From assembly GCF_002272795.1 (NCBI RefSeq), contig NZ_MLAT01000007.1, forward strand, positions 24,365 to 88,364: a DNA stretch of 64,000 nucleotides, written 5' to 3'. Each line of letters opens with the position of its first letter. Positions within the stretch are counted from its first letter, which is position 1. The position numbers were made by a program, and so were the translations under genes. The notes beneath the pieces were generated by a model. That model was not told the origin of the DNA. It worked only from the letters and a program-made list of their open reading frames with translations, and made no database searches. Source of the stretch: Helicobacter sp. 13S00482-2. Its GTDB lineage: Bacteria > Campylobacterota > Campylobacteria > Campylobacterales > Helicobacteraceae. This document shows positions 26,554 through 37,420 of the stretch, in pieces.

Positions 26554-27759
26554 ATGAGAAATTTATTAAAAATCATACCTCTTTTACTATTTGGATCTAT
26601 TCGCATTTGGGCTTATGATAGCATTGATGAGGCACTAAAAAATGGAGTCTCTAAAGGTGATGTGATTTTTTATGGGGATTATCAAGGGTTGAATAAAGGT
26701 GATGCCACCATCTTAACTCCAAACAATATCGCTACATACAGCTATCTAGGAAAAACAGGATACTTGCAAGGAAGTGTAGGACTCAGCTATACATCTGGGT
26801 TCTACAAATATGTTCGTGCCGCTATTGGTTTTAGGGCTGGGGCATCGCTTTGGAACGTGCACAAAGACCTCATCACCTCCTATGGGAATGGAGATTCTTC
26901 AAAGGATTTTTTTAATCAAAATAAAGCTACATTAGCTGAGTCATTTTTTGAATACTTTGATGGAGATACCAATATCAAAGCAGGAAGATTCACTATTCCT
27001 AATGAATGGATAAATACAATGAGTGATGGCATATGGATACGCAATCGCTCCATTGATAATCTTATGCTTGAAGGATTTTGGGCACACGATTATGGTCGTG
27101 TGGCGTATTATCAAATGACTTCCTTTGAAAAAATCAATCCCTATTCTGATTTTGGCCTAGTCAATATTGCTGCAAAATACTATATCACTGAAACATTTAC
27201 AATCAAAGCGTACACATTTTTCACACCCAAAATATTCACTGCTTTAGGAGCTAGTCTTGATGGACGCTTTAATATTTCAGATTTTTTTGTTGGAGGAAAT
27301 ATTGGGTATGCTTATAGTTTTGAAGGTAATCCTATCTATAGTGGCTATATTCACAATGCTTCAGCACTGGATGCAAAAATATTTTTTGGAATGAAATACT
27401 TTGAAATTTCTGCAGGCTATATTCATACAAGCAAAGATTCAGGCTGGGGCAATCTAGGAATTATGGGTGATAATATTGATCCGTTTTTTATTTGGGGAGG
27501 AAGAGCCATCAAAACACAACCAAATGCAAATTTAATATATGGAAGCATCAGTGCAAATGTACAAAAATTCAAATTTTCCCTTACCTATGGTAGCACCTCT
27601 TATGGAATATCTTCTAGGCAAAATGAAGTTGATTTTTCTACAGAAATAGGCTTCACGAATAATGTTTTTGGAGTACTAAATATTCTCAATACTCACAAAG
27701 ATGCTATCAATATTCCCAATACAACGCAAATAAATGGTGGTATCAGGCTTTCTTTTTAA
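26554..27759 (+). CDS. Outer membrane beta-barrel protein (Hof/OprD-like porin family)
   Basis: A 401-residue outer membrane protein with a signal peptide (about 1-20, ending IRIWA) and alternating strands through to a C-terminal aromatic strand (NGGIRLSF). The stretches ESFFEYFDGDTNIKAGRF and GFWAHDYGRVAYYQ resemble the Helicobacter Hof family, distantly related to OprD porins. Substrate unknown. A clear AAGGAG site lies 5 bases upstream. It may be read from the pyrF-panC transcript. Confidence 0.78.
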   Translation: MRNLLKIIPLLLFGSIRIWAYDSIDEALKNGVSKGDVIFYGDYQGLNKGDATILTPNNIATYSYLGKTGYLQGSVGLSYTSGFYKYVRAAIGFRAGASLWNVHKDLITSYGNGDSSKDFFNQNKATLAESFFEYFDGDTNIKAGRFTIPNEWINTMSDGIWIRNRSIDNLMLEGFWAHDYGRVAYYQMTSFEKINPYSDFGLVNIAAKYYITETFTIKAYTFFTPKIFTALGASLDGRFNISDFFVGGNIGYAYSFEGNPIYSGYIHNASALDAKIFFGMKYFEISAGYIHTSKDSGWGNLGIMGDNIDPFFIWGGRAIKTQPNANLIYGSISANVQKFKFSLTYGSTSYGISSRQNEVDFSTEIGFTNNVFGVLNILNTHKDAINIPNTTQINGGIRLSF

Positions 27760-27849
27760 GATTGCAAAGACCTAAGCACTCTCTACAACCTCATAATAAT
27801 AATTAATCTTAATTTGTGTATAATTGGAAAAAAATTATTTGAGAGAAAT

Positions 27850-30024
27850 ATGCAAGAGATTATCGTAGCTTTAGTGGGACAACCTAACGTTGGGAAAAGT
27901 TCCCTCATCAATAGTATCAGTGGAGCACACCTTAAGGTCGGCAACTTTACGGGTGTAACAGTAGAAAAAGCCCAAGCTTACCTATTTTATAACAACACAA
28001 AAATCACCATTATTGATCTTCCTGGCACCTATTCCTTAAATGATTTCACGATGGAAGAAAAAATCACCAAAGATTTCTTAGACAATGAACCTTATGACAT
28101 CATTTTGAATGTGGTCGATTCGACAAACTTAGAACGAAATCTAGCCTTAAGTGCTCAAGTTTTAGAAAAAAACAAAAAAACTCTCATCGCACTCAATATG
28201 TGGGATGAAGCACAAAAAGAAAATATTACTATCGATGAAAAACTCCTCTCAGAAATACTAGGAGTCCCATGTATTCCAACTTCTGCAAATAAAAATCTAA
28301 ACACTACTTTGTTGATAGAATCGATAATAAAACTCTATGAAAATCAATTCACCCCGCCTAAAAGAATATATGCTGATTTTATAGAATCTCAAATTCAGAC
28401 CTTATCAGATTTTTTGCATCAAAAATCTTATCCAGAAATTTCAACTTTTATAACATCCCATCAGAGCACAGAAAATATTTCTTTCAGAGAAATCTCTGTG
28501 ATGCTACTATCTCAACAAACAAGGATTTATTCATATCTACATAACAAGGGTTGTTGGTTAGAACTTTCAAAAGTTGTGAATAACTGTATTCAAAACCTCT
28601 ACAAGTTTTCCAAAGAAAATAATGTCCAAAATATCTTCATCTTTGATGCTTTATCTTTTGGAAAAGGAGCGGCACAAGAGGTTTTATCTAGACCAAACAA
28701 ATCACTTCATCAAACTCAAAAAATTGATGCCATTATGTTAAATAAATATTTAGGATTGCCTATTTTTCTTCTTTTGATGTTCATGCTTTTTAATATGAGT
28801 TTTTTAGTCGGTGGAGTACTGCAAGACTTAGCTCAAGATGGTATTGATAATCTTGGATCGCTTGTGAAAACATATATAACAAATGAGGATTTTGCCTCTT
28901 TGATAGGAGATGGCATTATAGGTGGAGTTGGAGCGGTATTATCATTTTTGCCCCTAATTATTATTTTATATTTCGGCATATCTTTGTTAGAAGCTACAGG
29001 TTATATGTCCCGTGTTGCTTTTTTACTTGATGGCATTTTTCATAAATTTGGACTTCATGGCAAAAGTTTTATACCCCTTGTGACTGGTTTTGGTTGCTCT
29101 GTTCCTGCCTATATGGCAACACGAACTTTGCAAAACAAAAATGAACGACTCATCACCTTATTTATCATTGGGTTTATGAGCTGTAGTGCAAGATTGCCTA
29201 TTTATGTACTTTTTGTGGGAGCATTTTTTTCTGATAAATACGCTGGAATAGCACTTTTTGGAATCTACATATTAGGAGCCCTAATAGCCTTGTTGATGGC
29301 AAAATTTCTCAAATTGAGTGTTTTTAGGGGAAAAGATGAGCCCTTTGTGATGGAAATGCCAAAATATAGGATCCCTAGCTATAGAATCATCTGGTTTAGT
29401 ATATATACGAAAGTATTAATGTTTATCAAAAAAGCAGCTACATTCATCTTTTTAGGTTCTATGCTGGTTTGGTTTGCCTCACATTATCCCAAAAATCCAG
29501 AATTGCATCAAACTTATGAGAAAAAAATCATTGCCATTGAAAAAAATAAAAACATCTCAAAAGAAAAACAGCAAAAAAAGATTGAAGAATTAAAAAATGA
29601 ACTTGAAGAATTATCCCTTCAGCAAAGCTATTCAGGACGTATTGGAATAGCCCTCAAACCCATTTTTTCACCTATGAATTTTGATTGGAGACTTTCAATT
29701 TCTATCATCACGGGATTTGCAGCAAAAGAAATGGTTGTCTCCACATTGGGGGTTTTATATTCCTTGGGGGATGCAGCCGCAGAAGATTCTGAAGGACTCA
29801 GAAATGCCCTCAAAGCAAACATTAGTATGCCAACAGCAATAGCTTTTATTGTTTTTGTGATGTTTTATATTCCATGTTTTGCTGCTACAATATCCTTTGG
29901 CAAAGAAGCTGGGGGGATAAAATTTGTCTTGTATCTGTTTATTTTTACCACCATTGTGGCTTATATATTTTCACTAATAGCATTTTATATCACTAAATAC
30001 ATGAACGTATTCTTGTATTCTTGA
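27850..30024 (+). CDS. feoB: Ferrous iron transport protein B
   Basis: A 724-residue inner membrane Fe(II) transporter. The N-terminal G domain has G1 GQPNVGKSSLINSISG, G3 DLPGTYSL and G4 LNMWDEA; a helical spacer domain follows to about 280, then the Gate regions and 8 or more membrane segments. The conserved Cys motifs appear as VTGFGCSVPAYMATRTL and FIPCFAATISFGKE. I take the ATG at 27850 (the family start MQEIIVALVGQPN) over an earlier in-frame start. A TATAAT at 27819-27824 and AT-rich TAATAATAATTAATC just upstream suggest a promoter with a weak Fur-like site. No feoA gene is adjacent. Confidence 0.96.
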   Translation: MQEIIVALVGQPNVGKSSLINSISGAHLKVGNFTGVTVEKAQAYLFYNNTKITIIDLPGTYSLNDFTMEEKITKDFLDNEPYDIILNVVDSTNLERNLALSAQVLEKNKKTLIALNMWDEAQKENITIDEKLLSEILGVPCIPTSANKNLNTTLLIESIIKLYENQFTPPKRIYADFIESQIQTLSDFLHQKSYPEISTFITSHQSTENISFREISVMLLSQQTRIYSYLHNKGCWLELSKVVNNCIQNLYKFSKENNVQNIFIFDALSFGKGAAQEVLSRPNKSLHQTQKIDAIMLNKYLGLPIFLLLMFMLFNMSFLVGGVLQDLAQDGIDNLGSLVKTYITNEDFASLIGDGIIGGVGAVLSFLPLIIILYFGISLLEATGYMSRVAFLLDGIFHKFGLHGKSFIPLVTGFGCSVPAYMATRTLQNKNERLITLFIIGFMSCSARLPIYVLFVGAFFSDKYAGIALFGIYILGALIALLMAKFLKLSVFRGKDEPFVMEMPKYRIPSYRIIWFSIYTKVLMFIKKAATFIFLGSMLVWFASHYPKNPELHQTYEKKIIAIEKNKNISKEKQQKKIEELKNELEELSLQQSYSGRIGIALKPIFSPMNFDWRLSISIITGFAAKEMVVSTLGVLYSLGDAAAEDSEGLRNALKANISMPTAIAFIVFVMFYIPCFAATISFGKEAGGIKFVLYLFIFTTIVAYIFSLIAFYITKYMNVFLYS

Positions 30025-30243
30025 GAAGATTTTCATTTAAGCACAGATTGAGTTCAAGAATTTGTTTTTTCTAAACCCTTCAACTCAAACTGCAATCAAA
30101 CTTATTATAATCTGAATAATGTTACTTCTAGTAAAAATTTAACTTCAAAAAGATATTCAAATATAACTATTTTACACACTAACAAATATTTTTATGACAT
30201 AATCTCGCACCAAACAAATAATTCAACTAGACGAAAGGCTCTT

Positions 30244-31506
30244 ATGGAATCAAAAACTCTCAGCAAAAAACAAAAAATCACCTCTGTCATTGCAGCCTCA
30301 TCTGGCAATCTTGTAGAATGGTACGATTTTTACATTTATGCTTTTACAGCTCATTATTTTGCTCATCTTTTTTCTTCATCAGATAACAAAACCATAGAGC
30401 TTATTTCTGTGTATGCTATTTTTGCACTTGGATTTTTGATGAGACCTATTGGTAGCTGGTTATTTGGATCTTTGGCAGACAGAATTGGGCGTAAAAAATC
30501 AATGGTTTATTCGGTCATTTTAATGGGGATAGGATCTTTTTTGATAGCTATTTTACCTACCAAAGAGACAGTAGGAGATATTGCTATTATTTTTTTACTG
30601 ATTGCTAGATTAATTCAAGGGCTTAGCGTTGGGGGAGAATATGGAATCGCTGCAACCTATTTATCTGAACTTGGAAGCAAGGGACATAGAGGATTTTATT
30701 CATCTTTTCAATATGTCACGCTCATTGGTGGGCAACTTCTTGCGGTTTTATCAGCGGTGATAATGGAAATTTTTTTCACACAATCAGAGCTTAGCTCGTA
30801 TGCTTGGAGAATTTTATTCGCCTTTGGAGGAGTACTGGCTTTATTATCATTACTAGCTAGAAAAAAAATGCATGATACAGTGCCAGATGTTCAGATGCAT
30901 AAAAATAGGGGGTCTTTGAAAGAACTCTTGAAATATAAAAGGTCATTTTTTATGGTTCTAGGATTTACAGCTGCTGGTTCTTTATGTTTTTATACTTTCA
31001 CCGTTTATACCAAAACATTTATGATAAATAGCACTGGAATCGCTTCTCAGACATCTAATTACATAATGCTAGGTGCGCTATTTTGTTATGTTGTTTTTCA
31101 ACCAATTTTTGGGGCTATTGGTGATAAAGTAGGACGCAAAAACCTATTGATAGCTTTTTGCATTTTAGCAACCCTATGCACTTATCCTTTAATGATCGCT
31201 TTAGGTCAGGTTAATACTCCAACAATGGCATTTTTCATCATAACGCTATTTTTAGCAATATTGAGTTTATATACTTCTGTAGCAGGGATTTTAAAATCTG
31301 AACTCTTCCCAACACATATTAGGGCACTAGGAACAGGATTATCTTACGCAATAGGCAATACAATATTTGGTGGAACCGCTCCAGCTTTGGCACTGAGTTT
31401 CAAAGAAAAGGGGTTTGAAAATGGATTTTTTGTTTATATTACGATTATGCTTGTAATTGCACTTATCGTGGCATTTATGTTACCCAAAAAAACAGAACTA
31501 GACTGA
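30244..31506 (+). CDS. MFS metabolite:H+ symporter (KgtP/ProP-like)
   Basis: A 420-residue transporter with 12 membrane segments. It belongs to the metabolite:H+ symporter group: SSGNLVEWYDFYIYAF near the start, the loop 2-3 motif GSLADRIGRKKSM, RLIQGLSVGGEYGIAATYLSE and the repeated GAIGDKVGRKNL after segment 8. Relatives carry alpha-ketoglutarate, other dicarboxylates, or proline/betaine; the substrate cannot be fixed here. It is transcribed alone, with GAAAGG 8 bases before the ATG and a hairpin after the stop. Confidence 0.88.
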   Translation: MESKTLSKKQKITSVIAASSGNLVEWYDFYIYAFTAHYFAHLFSSSDNKTIELISVYAIFALGFLMRPIGSWLFGSLADRIGRKKSMVYSVILMGIGSFLIAILPTKETVGDIAIIFLLIARLIQGLSVGGEYGIAATYLSELGSKGHRGFYSSFQYVTLIGGQLLAVLSAVIMEIFFTQSELSSYAWRILFAFGGVLALLSLLARKKMHDTVPDVQMHKNRGSLKELLKYKRSFFMVLGFTAAGSLCFYTFTVYTKTFMINSTGIASQTSNYIMLGALFCYVVFQPIFGAIGDKVGRKNLLIAFCILATLCTYPLMIALGQVNTPTMAFFIITLFLAILSLYTSVAGILKSELFPTHIRALGTGLSYAIGNTIFGGTAPALALSFKEKGFENGFFVYITIMLVIALIVAFMLPKKTELD

Positions 31507-31555
31507 TTAAATCTAGGTAATGAGAATTATTTGAAGATAAATAGTCAATAGGCTA

Positions 31556-31577
31556 ACCTAAATAGCATTTTTTAGGT
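31556..31577 (+). terminator. Hairpin after the MFS transporter gene
   Basis: A 7-base inverted repeat (ACCTAAA and TTTAGGT) with an 8-base loop, 50 bases after the stop codon and followed by ATTATATTTT. It also faces the end of the convergent PP-loop gene. Confidence 0.42.
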
Positions 31578-31729
31578 ATTATATTTTAAATAATTCTTAA
31601 TGTCTGATAATTTCTATTTTTAAATCCTCGACATAATAATTTCTTAACCACTTGAAATAGCCTAATTGAGATGTTTTTGTATCAATTTGGATCAAATTAA
31701 AAAAATAACTTGGCAGATTAGTATAATTC

Positions 31730-32782
31730 TTAGGTATTGAACAACAAAAACTTTCTAGCTTTCTCTTTTTCATAAGGGAAAAGTTCCATCAATACTTCTC
31801 CAATCTTGACTTTATAGCTTTGATTCATCTGAGTTCTTCCATAAGAAAGCACTATCCTTCCTGCCAAAATTTTATCTTCATCACTTGCAGTTTTTTCGAC
31901 CAATCCAATAGGACCAACACAATCAAGTAATTCAATTTTATCCATCAATGGATGAGGCTTGTCTAGCTTGTAATTTTCTTCATCATTTCTAGCGATAATA
32001 CATCTAGCACCATTTTCTAACACCATATAGCGTCCAACTTTTACCATCACGGTATCTTCTATCACCATTTTTCGATGCGAACTGAGATCTTTGAGTTTTA
32101 AACTCACACCCATATCAGTCAATAAACAACCCCCACCAGGTTTTTCATAATATTTCCAACCAAATTCTTCAACCATAGATAGTTGTCTATTTCGTCCTCT
32201 GCCATTGACATCTAAGAGTTTTTCTCTATCTACCCAACCTGCCCTCTCAGGAAAAGTAGGTTCCAAAAGCTTCGCACTCATTGGTCTTAAAATAAGTTCA
32301 TCAAGATAAAAAGGTTTAGAACTATCTTTTTCATCGTGGCTAACAATATCATCAAATGCAGGATTTTGACCTATCTCCCTGATAATCTTTTTAACCTGAT
32401 CAAGGGCTTGTCTCCTTTGACTTTTAGGCCTTTGACCAATCACTTCTCCACTGATAACAAAATCAGCATTGAGTTCCAAAAGTTTGTCAAATGCGTGTGC
32501 AAACATATTGGCGTGACAATCAATGCAAGGATTAAAAAATTTTCCATAGCCATATTTTGGACTAAAAAGTATTTCATTAAAAAATTGATCTCTAATATCA
32601 CAAATCTTGAGCTCAACCCCAACTTGAGCACTAGCATTTTGAAGATATTCAAGCTTATCACGGTTTGCCCCAAAGCCGATATTAAAATGAAGTGCAACAA
32701 CCTCAATACCTTGATCTTTAAGTAGTTTCATACTAATCATACTATCAAGCCCACCACTGAATAATGCTAATGCTTTTTTCAT
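31730..32782 (-). CDS. PP-loop ATPase, putative tRNA thiolation-type enzyme (HP0013-like)
   Basis: A 350-residue protein with an N-terminal PP-loop ATP pyrophosphatase motif (LALFSGGLDSMISMKLL, residues 4-20), as in ThiI and MnmA. The CIDCHANMFAHAF stretch near 86-98 holds paired cysteines that could carry sulfur, and GGGCLLTD near 217-224 has another Cys. The C-terminal half (about 230-350) resembles a domain fused to such ATPases in Campylobacterota. A role in tRNA sulfur modification is inferred from the fold. Its start overlaps the dnaG stop by four bases, an arrangement I recall for H. pylori HP0012-HP0013. Confidence 0.8.
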   Translation of the reverse strand: MKKALALFSGGLDSMISMKLLKDQGIEVVALHFNIGFGANRDKLEYLQNASAQVGVELKICDIRDQFFNEILFSPKYGYGKFFNPCIDCHANMFAHAFDKLLELNADFVISGEVIGQRPKSQRRQALDQVKKIIREIGQNPAFDDIVSHDEKDSSKPFYLDELILRPMSAKLLEPTFPERAGWVDREKLLDVNGRGRNRQLSMVEEFGWKYYEKPGGGCLLTDMGVSLKLKDLSSHRKMVIEDTVMVKVGRYMVLENGARCIIARNDEENYKLDKPHPLMDKIELLDCVGPIGLVEKTASDEDKILAGRIVLSYGRTQMNQSYKVKIGEVLMELFPYEKEKARKFLLFNT

Positions 32783-34434
32783 ACCCCTATCAATTCTCCT
32801 TTTCGTAATCTGATAATATTATTTTTTATCTGTCTGATTTTGAAGCTTTTTTCCTGAAAATTCAAATTGGAATCATTTATTACTTTTTCAAGTTGATTTT
32901 GATTGTATTTTAAAATCAACATCACCAACTCATCTTTAAATCCATTTTCTCGCAAGAGTAACTCTTCATCGATCTCTATACCAATGAGCCCCTCATCTTG
33001 AAAATCTCCTCTACATAAAGCACAAAATTCTTTTTTCTTATATTGGAATACTCGCTCATCAATATATTCCACTGCCATATCAAGCAAGGATCTATCCTCT
33101 AAAATATACTTTATGACAAGATTTTCTAATCTATCATAAGTATTGCCCTTGATAGATATTGGGGCTATATTTTTTGGATAAACCTTTGCACTCCCTTTAT
33201 AGCTAGGAACAATGAGATTTAAAGGAATTTTCAATATATCTGCTACAAAAAATCTGTATTCTTCTTGCAAAAGAGGGGATAGAGAATGTAAAAATTCTGA
33301 AGATTCTTTGAGGGCTTTTTCTTTTTCTAAAGGATCGATCAAGTTATATTTTAAAGAAATCTGCTTAAAGACAAACTCGACAAAAGGAATCGGAGAAGCA
33401 AATAATTTTTCCAATTCATCTGTCTTTTTTTGAAATACCATATCAGCAGGATCAAGTCCGCTTTCAAAAATCACCACACCTCCAGCTTTACTATCCTTTG
33501 CCAACATAACAGAAGCACGAAACGCGGATTTTATTCCTGCAGCATCTCCATCATAGCTCAAAATAACCTTGGGATTTCCCTTGCTTAAAATAGGCAGGTG
33601 ATCTTGCGTGAGTGCTGTTCCAAGTGTAGCTACGGCAGTATTAAAGCCAACTTGATGCAACATAATCACATCTAAATATCCCTCTGTAACAATCACCTGC
33701 TCATATTTATAAATATGTTCCTTAGCAATATGATAACCATAGAGTAGTTTAGATTTGTTAAATTGAGCAGTTTGTGGAGAATTAAGATATTTTGGCAAAT
33801 TATCTTTGATTGTTCTAGCTCCAAAACCCACAATCTTGCCAGTAGGAGAATGGATAGGAAACATAATTCTCTCAGAAAATCGCACATATGTGCGAGTATT
33901 GTCTTCTCCAAGCACCCCTAGTTCAACAAGCTTTTTTTTATCCATCCCCTCTTGTTCAACAAATCTCAAAGTTTCAAAGCTAGGGCCACAAAATCCTAAT
34001 CCAAATTTTTCTATTGAAAATTCACTCACTCCTCTTTTAAGTAAGTAATGCTTACATTCAGGTAATTCCATCAAACGTTTTTGATAAAATCTTGCTATAT
34101 TTTCAAGTAATTTAGAGTCATCTTTCTTGGTGATGGTATTTTTCTCGTATTCAAGACTAAAATTAGACATATCTGCTATTTTTTCAGCAGCTTCAGCAAA
34201 GTTTAATTTCTCATACTCCATTACAAACTTTATGACATCTCCACCGACGCCACATCCATAACAATGATAAAGCCCTTTTGATCCATTTACTACAAAACTT
34301 GGAGTTTTTTCATTATGAAAGGGGCAACAAGCTGTGAAATTACTACCTGATTTTCTAAGATCCACATAACTACCTATTATATCCACAATATCAACAGTAG
34401 CCTTTAGAGAATCTATAGAAGCCTGAGTGATCAT
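32779..34434 (-). CDS. dnaG: DNA primase
   Basis: A 551-residue primase that makes RNA primers for replication. The CHC2 zinc finger is at the start (CCPFHNEKTPSF ... YHCYGCGVGGDVI, about residues 36-65), the TOPRIM core has VIVTEGYLDVIMLHQVG and LSYDGDAAGIKSA, and a C-terminal DnaB-binding region follows. The start is the ATG at 34434 with AAGGGAG 5 bases upstream; a TTG one codon earlier is less likely. Confidence 0.96.
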   Translation of the reverse strand: MITQASIDSLKATVDIVDIIGSYVDLRKSGSNFTACCPFHNEKTPSFVVNGSKGLYHCYGCGVGGDVIKFVMEYEKLNFAEAAEKIADMSNFSLEYEKNTITKKDDSKLLENIARFYQKRLMELPECKHYLLKRGVSEFSIEKFGLGFCGPSFETLRFVEQEGMDKKKLVELGVLGEDNTRTYVRFSERIMFPIHSPTGKIVGFGARTIKDNLPKYLNSPQTAQFNKSKLLYGYHIAKEHIYKYEQVIVTEGYLDVIMLHQVGFNTAVATLGTALTQDHLPILSKGNPKVILSYDGDAAGIKSAFRASVMLAKDSKAGGVVIFESGLDPADMVFQKKTDELEKLFASPIPFVEFVFKQISLKYNLIDPLEKEKALKESSEFLHSLSPLLQEEYRFFVADILKIPLNLIVPSYKGSAKVYPKNIAPISIKGNTYDRLENLVIKYILEDRSLLDMAVEYIDERVFQYKKKEFCALCRGDFQDEGLIGIEIDEELLLRENGFKDELVMLILKYNQNQLEKVINDSNLNFQEKSFKIRQIKNNIIRLRKGELIGV

Positions 34435-34600
34435 CAATCTCCCTTCGTTTATCGTTCATGCATAATTTTATCAAAAATTACTATTTTAACCCTTAATAAT
34501 AATCCTCTCAGTGCTATTTTTTTAAAAAGTTATGTAGAATACATATATTAATATTTAGTCTATATGACTAATGTATTTTGATATATTTATTATAAACATA

Positions 34601-34629
34601 TTGACTTGTTTATCAAAATCAATTATAAT
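34601..34629 (+). promoter_or_regulatory. groESL promoter, consensus -35/-10
   Basis: TTGACT (34601-34606), a 17-base spacer and TATAAT (34624-34629) form a near-ideal vegetative promoter, the best in the window. The CIRCE-like operator begins two bases after the -10 box, so a repressor bound there would cover the transcription start. Confidence 0.85.
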
Positions 34630-34630
34630 T

Positions 34631-34657
34631 ATGGCACTTAAATTTTTTAAGTGCCAA
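34631..34657 (+). promoter_or_regulatory. CIRCE-like operator of groESL (HrcA site)
   Basis: A 9-9-9 inverted repeat: ATGGCACTT, nine bases, AAGTGCCAA. CIRCE is TTAGCACTC, nine bases, GAGTGCTAA; the spacing is exact and the GCACT/AGTGC cores are kept, while the outer bases differ. The HrcA repressor gene is not in the window. Heat-shock control by HrcA is inferred. Confidence 0.78.
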
Positions 34658-34686
34658 TTTTATAAATAAACTTGCAAGGAGACACA

Positions 34687-34962
34687 ATGAAATTCAAGCC
34701 ACTAGGTGAAAGAATTTTGGTCGAGAGACTAGAAGAAGAGAGTAAGACAAGCTCTGGAATCATTATTCCTGATAATGCAAAAGAAAAGCCTTTGATGGGT
34801 AATGTAAAGGCAATCAGTAAAAAAATCTCTGAAGAATGTAAATGCCTTAAAGAAGGCGATACAATCGTTTTTGGTAAATACAAAGGTACAGAAATCAAGC
34901 TAGATAGCAAAGAGTACATCGTTTTGGACCTAGAAGATGTTCTAGGTGTTTTAAGTAAATAA
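34687..34962 (+). CDS. groES: Co-chaperonin GroES
   Basis: A 91-residue co-chaperonin that caps the GroEL ring. The N-terminal strand [16 protein letters not shown], the mobile loop region ([17 protein letters not shown]) and [14 protein letters not shown] are typical. It lacks the metal-binding C-terminal extension found in H. pylori GroES, ending at VLGVLSK. ATG 34687 follows AAGGAG by 6 bases; an upstream in-frame TTG overlaps that site and is rejected. groEL follows after 23 bases in the same operon. Confidence 0.96.
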   Translation: MKFKPLGERILVERLEEESKTSSGIIIPDNAKEKPLMGNVKAISKKISEECKCLKEGDTIVFGKYKGTEIKLDSKEYIVLDLEDVLGVLSK

Positions 34963-34982
34963 TAACACCATATAAGGAGTAA

Positions 34983-36626
<1,644 letters not shown>

Positions 36627-36639
36627 TTCCACCCACTTC

Positions 36640-36668
36640 GCTAGAGACTACTTTTGGAAGTCTCTAGC
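36640..36668 (+). terminator. Hairpin after groEL
   Basis: A perfect 10-base inverted repeat (GCTAGAGACT and AGTCTCTAGC) with a 9-base loop, 13 bases after the groEL stop. No T run follows, so it may act as an mRNA 3' stabiliser as well as, or rather than, an intrinsic terminator. Confidence 0.55.
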
Positions 36669-36956
36669 CAATCTTCTGTGCTATAAAACCCCCAAAATAC
36701 CATCGTAGTGCTTTTTCTACTCATATATTTATGCCAATAATTTAAATTTTACTGATATATTTTCCACACACTCTAAAATAGTTTTTAATAAGAATTAAAC
36801 TATTAAATAAAATTATTATATTATTTATTAAATTTGAACTATTAATTCTAATATTAAAATATTATATTTATCTTATAGTTGAAATCAATAAAAAATAAGC
36901 TAAATTTAAGAATATTTACATATACTCACGAACCAAAAAAATTAAAGGAAAACTAC
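36669..36956. other. AT-rich intergenic stretch with no gene seen
   Basis: After the groEL hairpin the sequence becomes extremely AT-rich (for example 36779-36880) with no open frame carrying a recognisable product and no tRNA-like fold noticed. It probably holds the promoter of the next gene. Confidence 0.5.
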
Positions 36957-37397
36957 ATGCAGGCTATTTATCCATTCATACTCATTATTCACTTATTTTG
37001 TGCGATTATTTTTTTAGGTTATCTATTTTTTGATGTTGTGATATTTCCAAATATCAAAAGAATATTTGGGGAAGAAGTTTCTTCTAAAGCTTCAAAAGCA
37101 ATTTCAGCAAGAGGCGTAAAGATTATGCCATTATGTGTTCTAGGGCTTTTGATTACAGGGGGGATGATGCTGAGTAATTATATCAACACTAATTCAGGTT
37201 GGTTTGATACAAATCTTCAAAAACTCCTCTTAATTAAAGTGTTCCTTGCCCTTGTCATCATATTAATGGTAGCTATCTCTTTGACTTATGCTTTTATTCT
37301 AAAAAAACCAAGTCCAGTAAGGAAAATTATCCACCCAGTGGCTATTGTATTAGGATTTTTTATCGTTATATTGGCAAAACTAATGTTTTTTGTATAA
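36957..37397 (+). CDS. Four-helix membrane protein (CopD-like)
   Basis: A 146-residue integral membrane protein with four membrane segments (about 5-27, 53-73, 86-112 and 122-143). HLFCAIIFLGYLFFDVVIFP at the start and the short connecting loops resemble the small CopD/DUF2269-type proteins of this phylum, which may bind heme or copper. The evidence for a metal site is weak: one His near residue 12 and another near 124. ATG 36957 has AAAGGA 8 bases upstream; an in-frame start 26 codons earlier lacks a ribosome site and adds a non-homologous basic stretch. Confidence 0.6.
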   Translation: MQAIYPFILIIHLFCAIIFLGYLFFDVVIFPNIKRIFGEEVSSKASKAISARGVKIMPLCVLGLLITGGMMLSNYINTNSGWFDTNLQKLLLIKVFLALVIILMVAISLTYAFILKKPSPVRKIIHPVAIVLGFFIVILAKLMFFV

Positions 37398-37420
37398 AAT
37401 CAATACCCTCTCTTGAGCAT

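Noticed and set aside
30036..30090. Inverted TTGAGTTCAAG and CTTCAACTCAA after feoB
   Set aside because: One mismatch and a loop of about 20 bases make it too weak to call a terminator.
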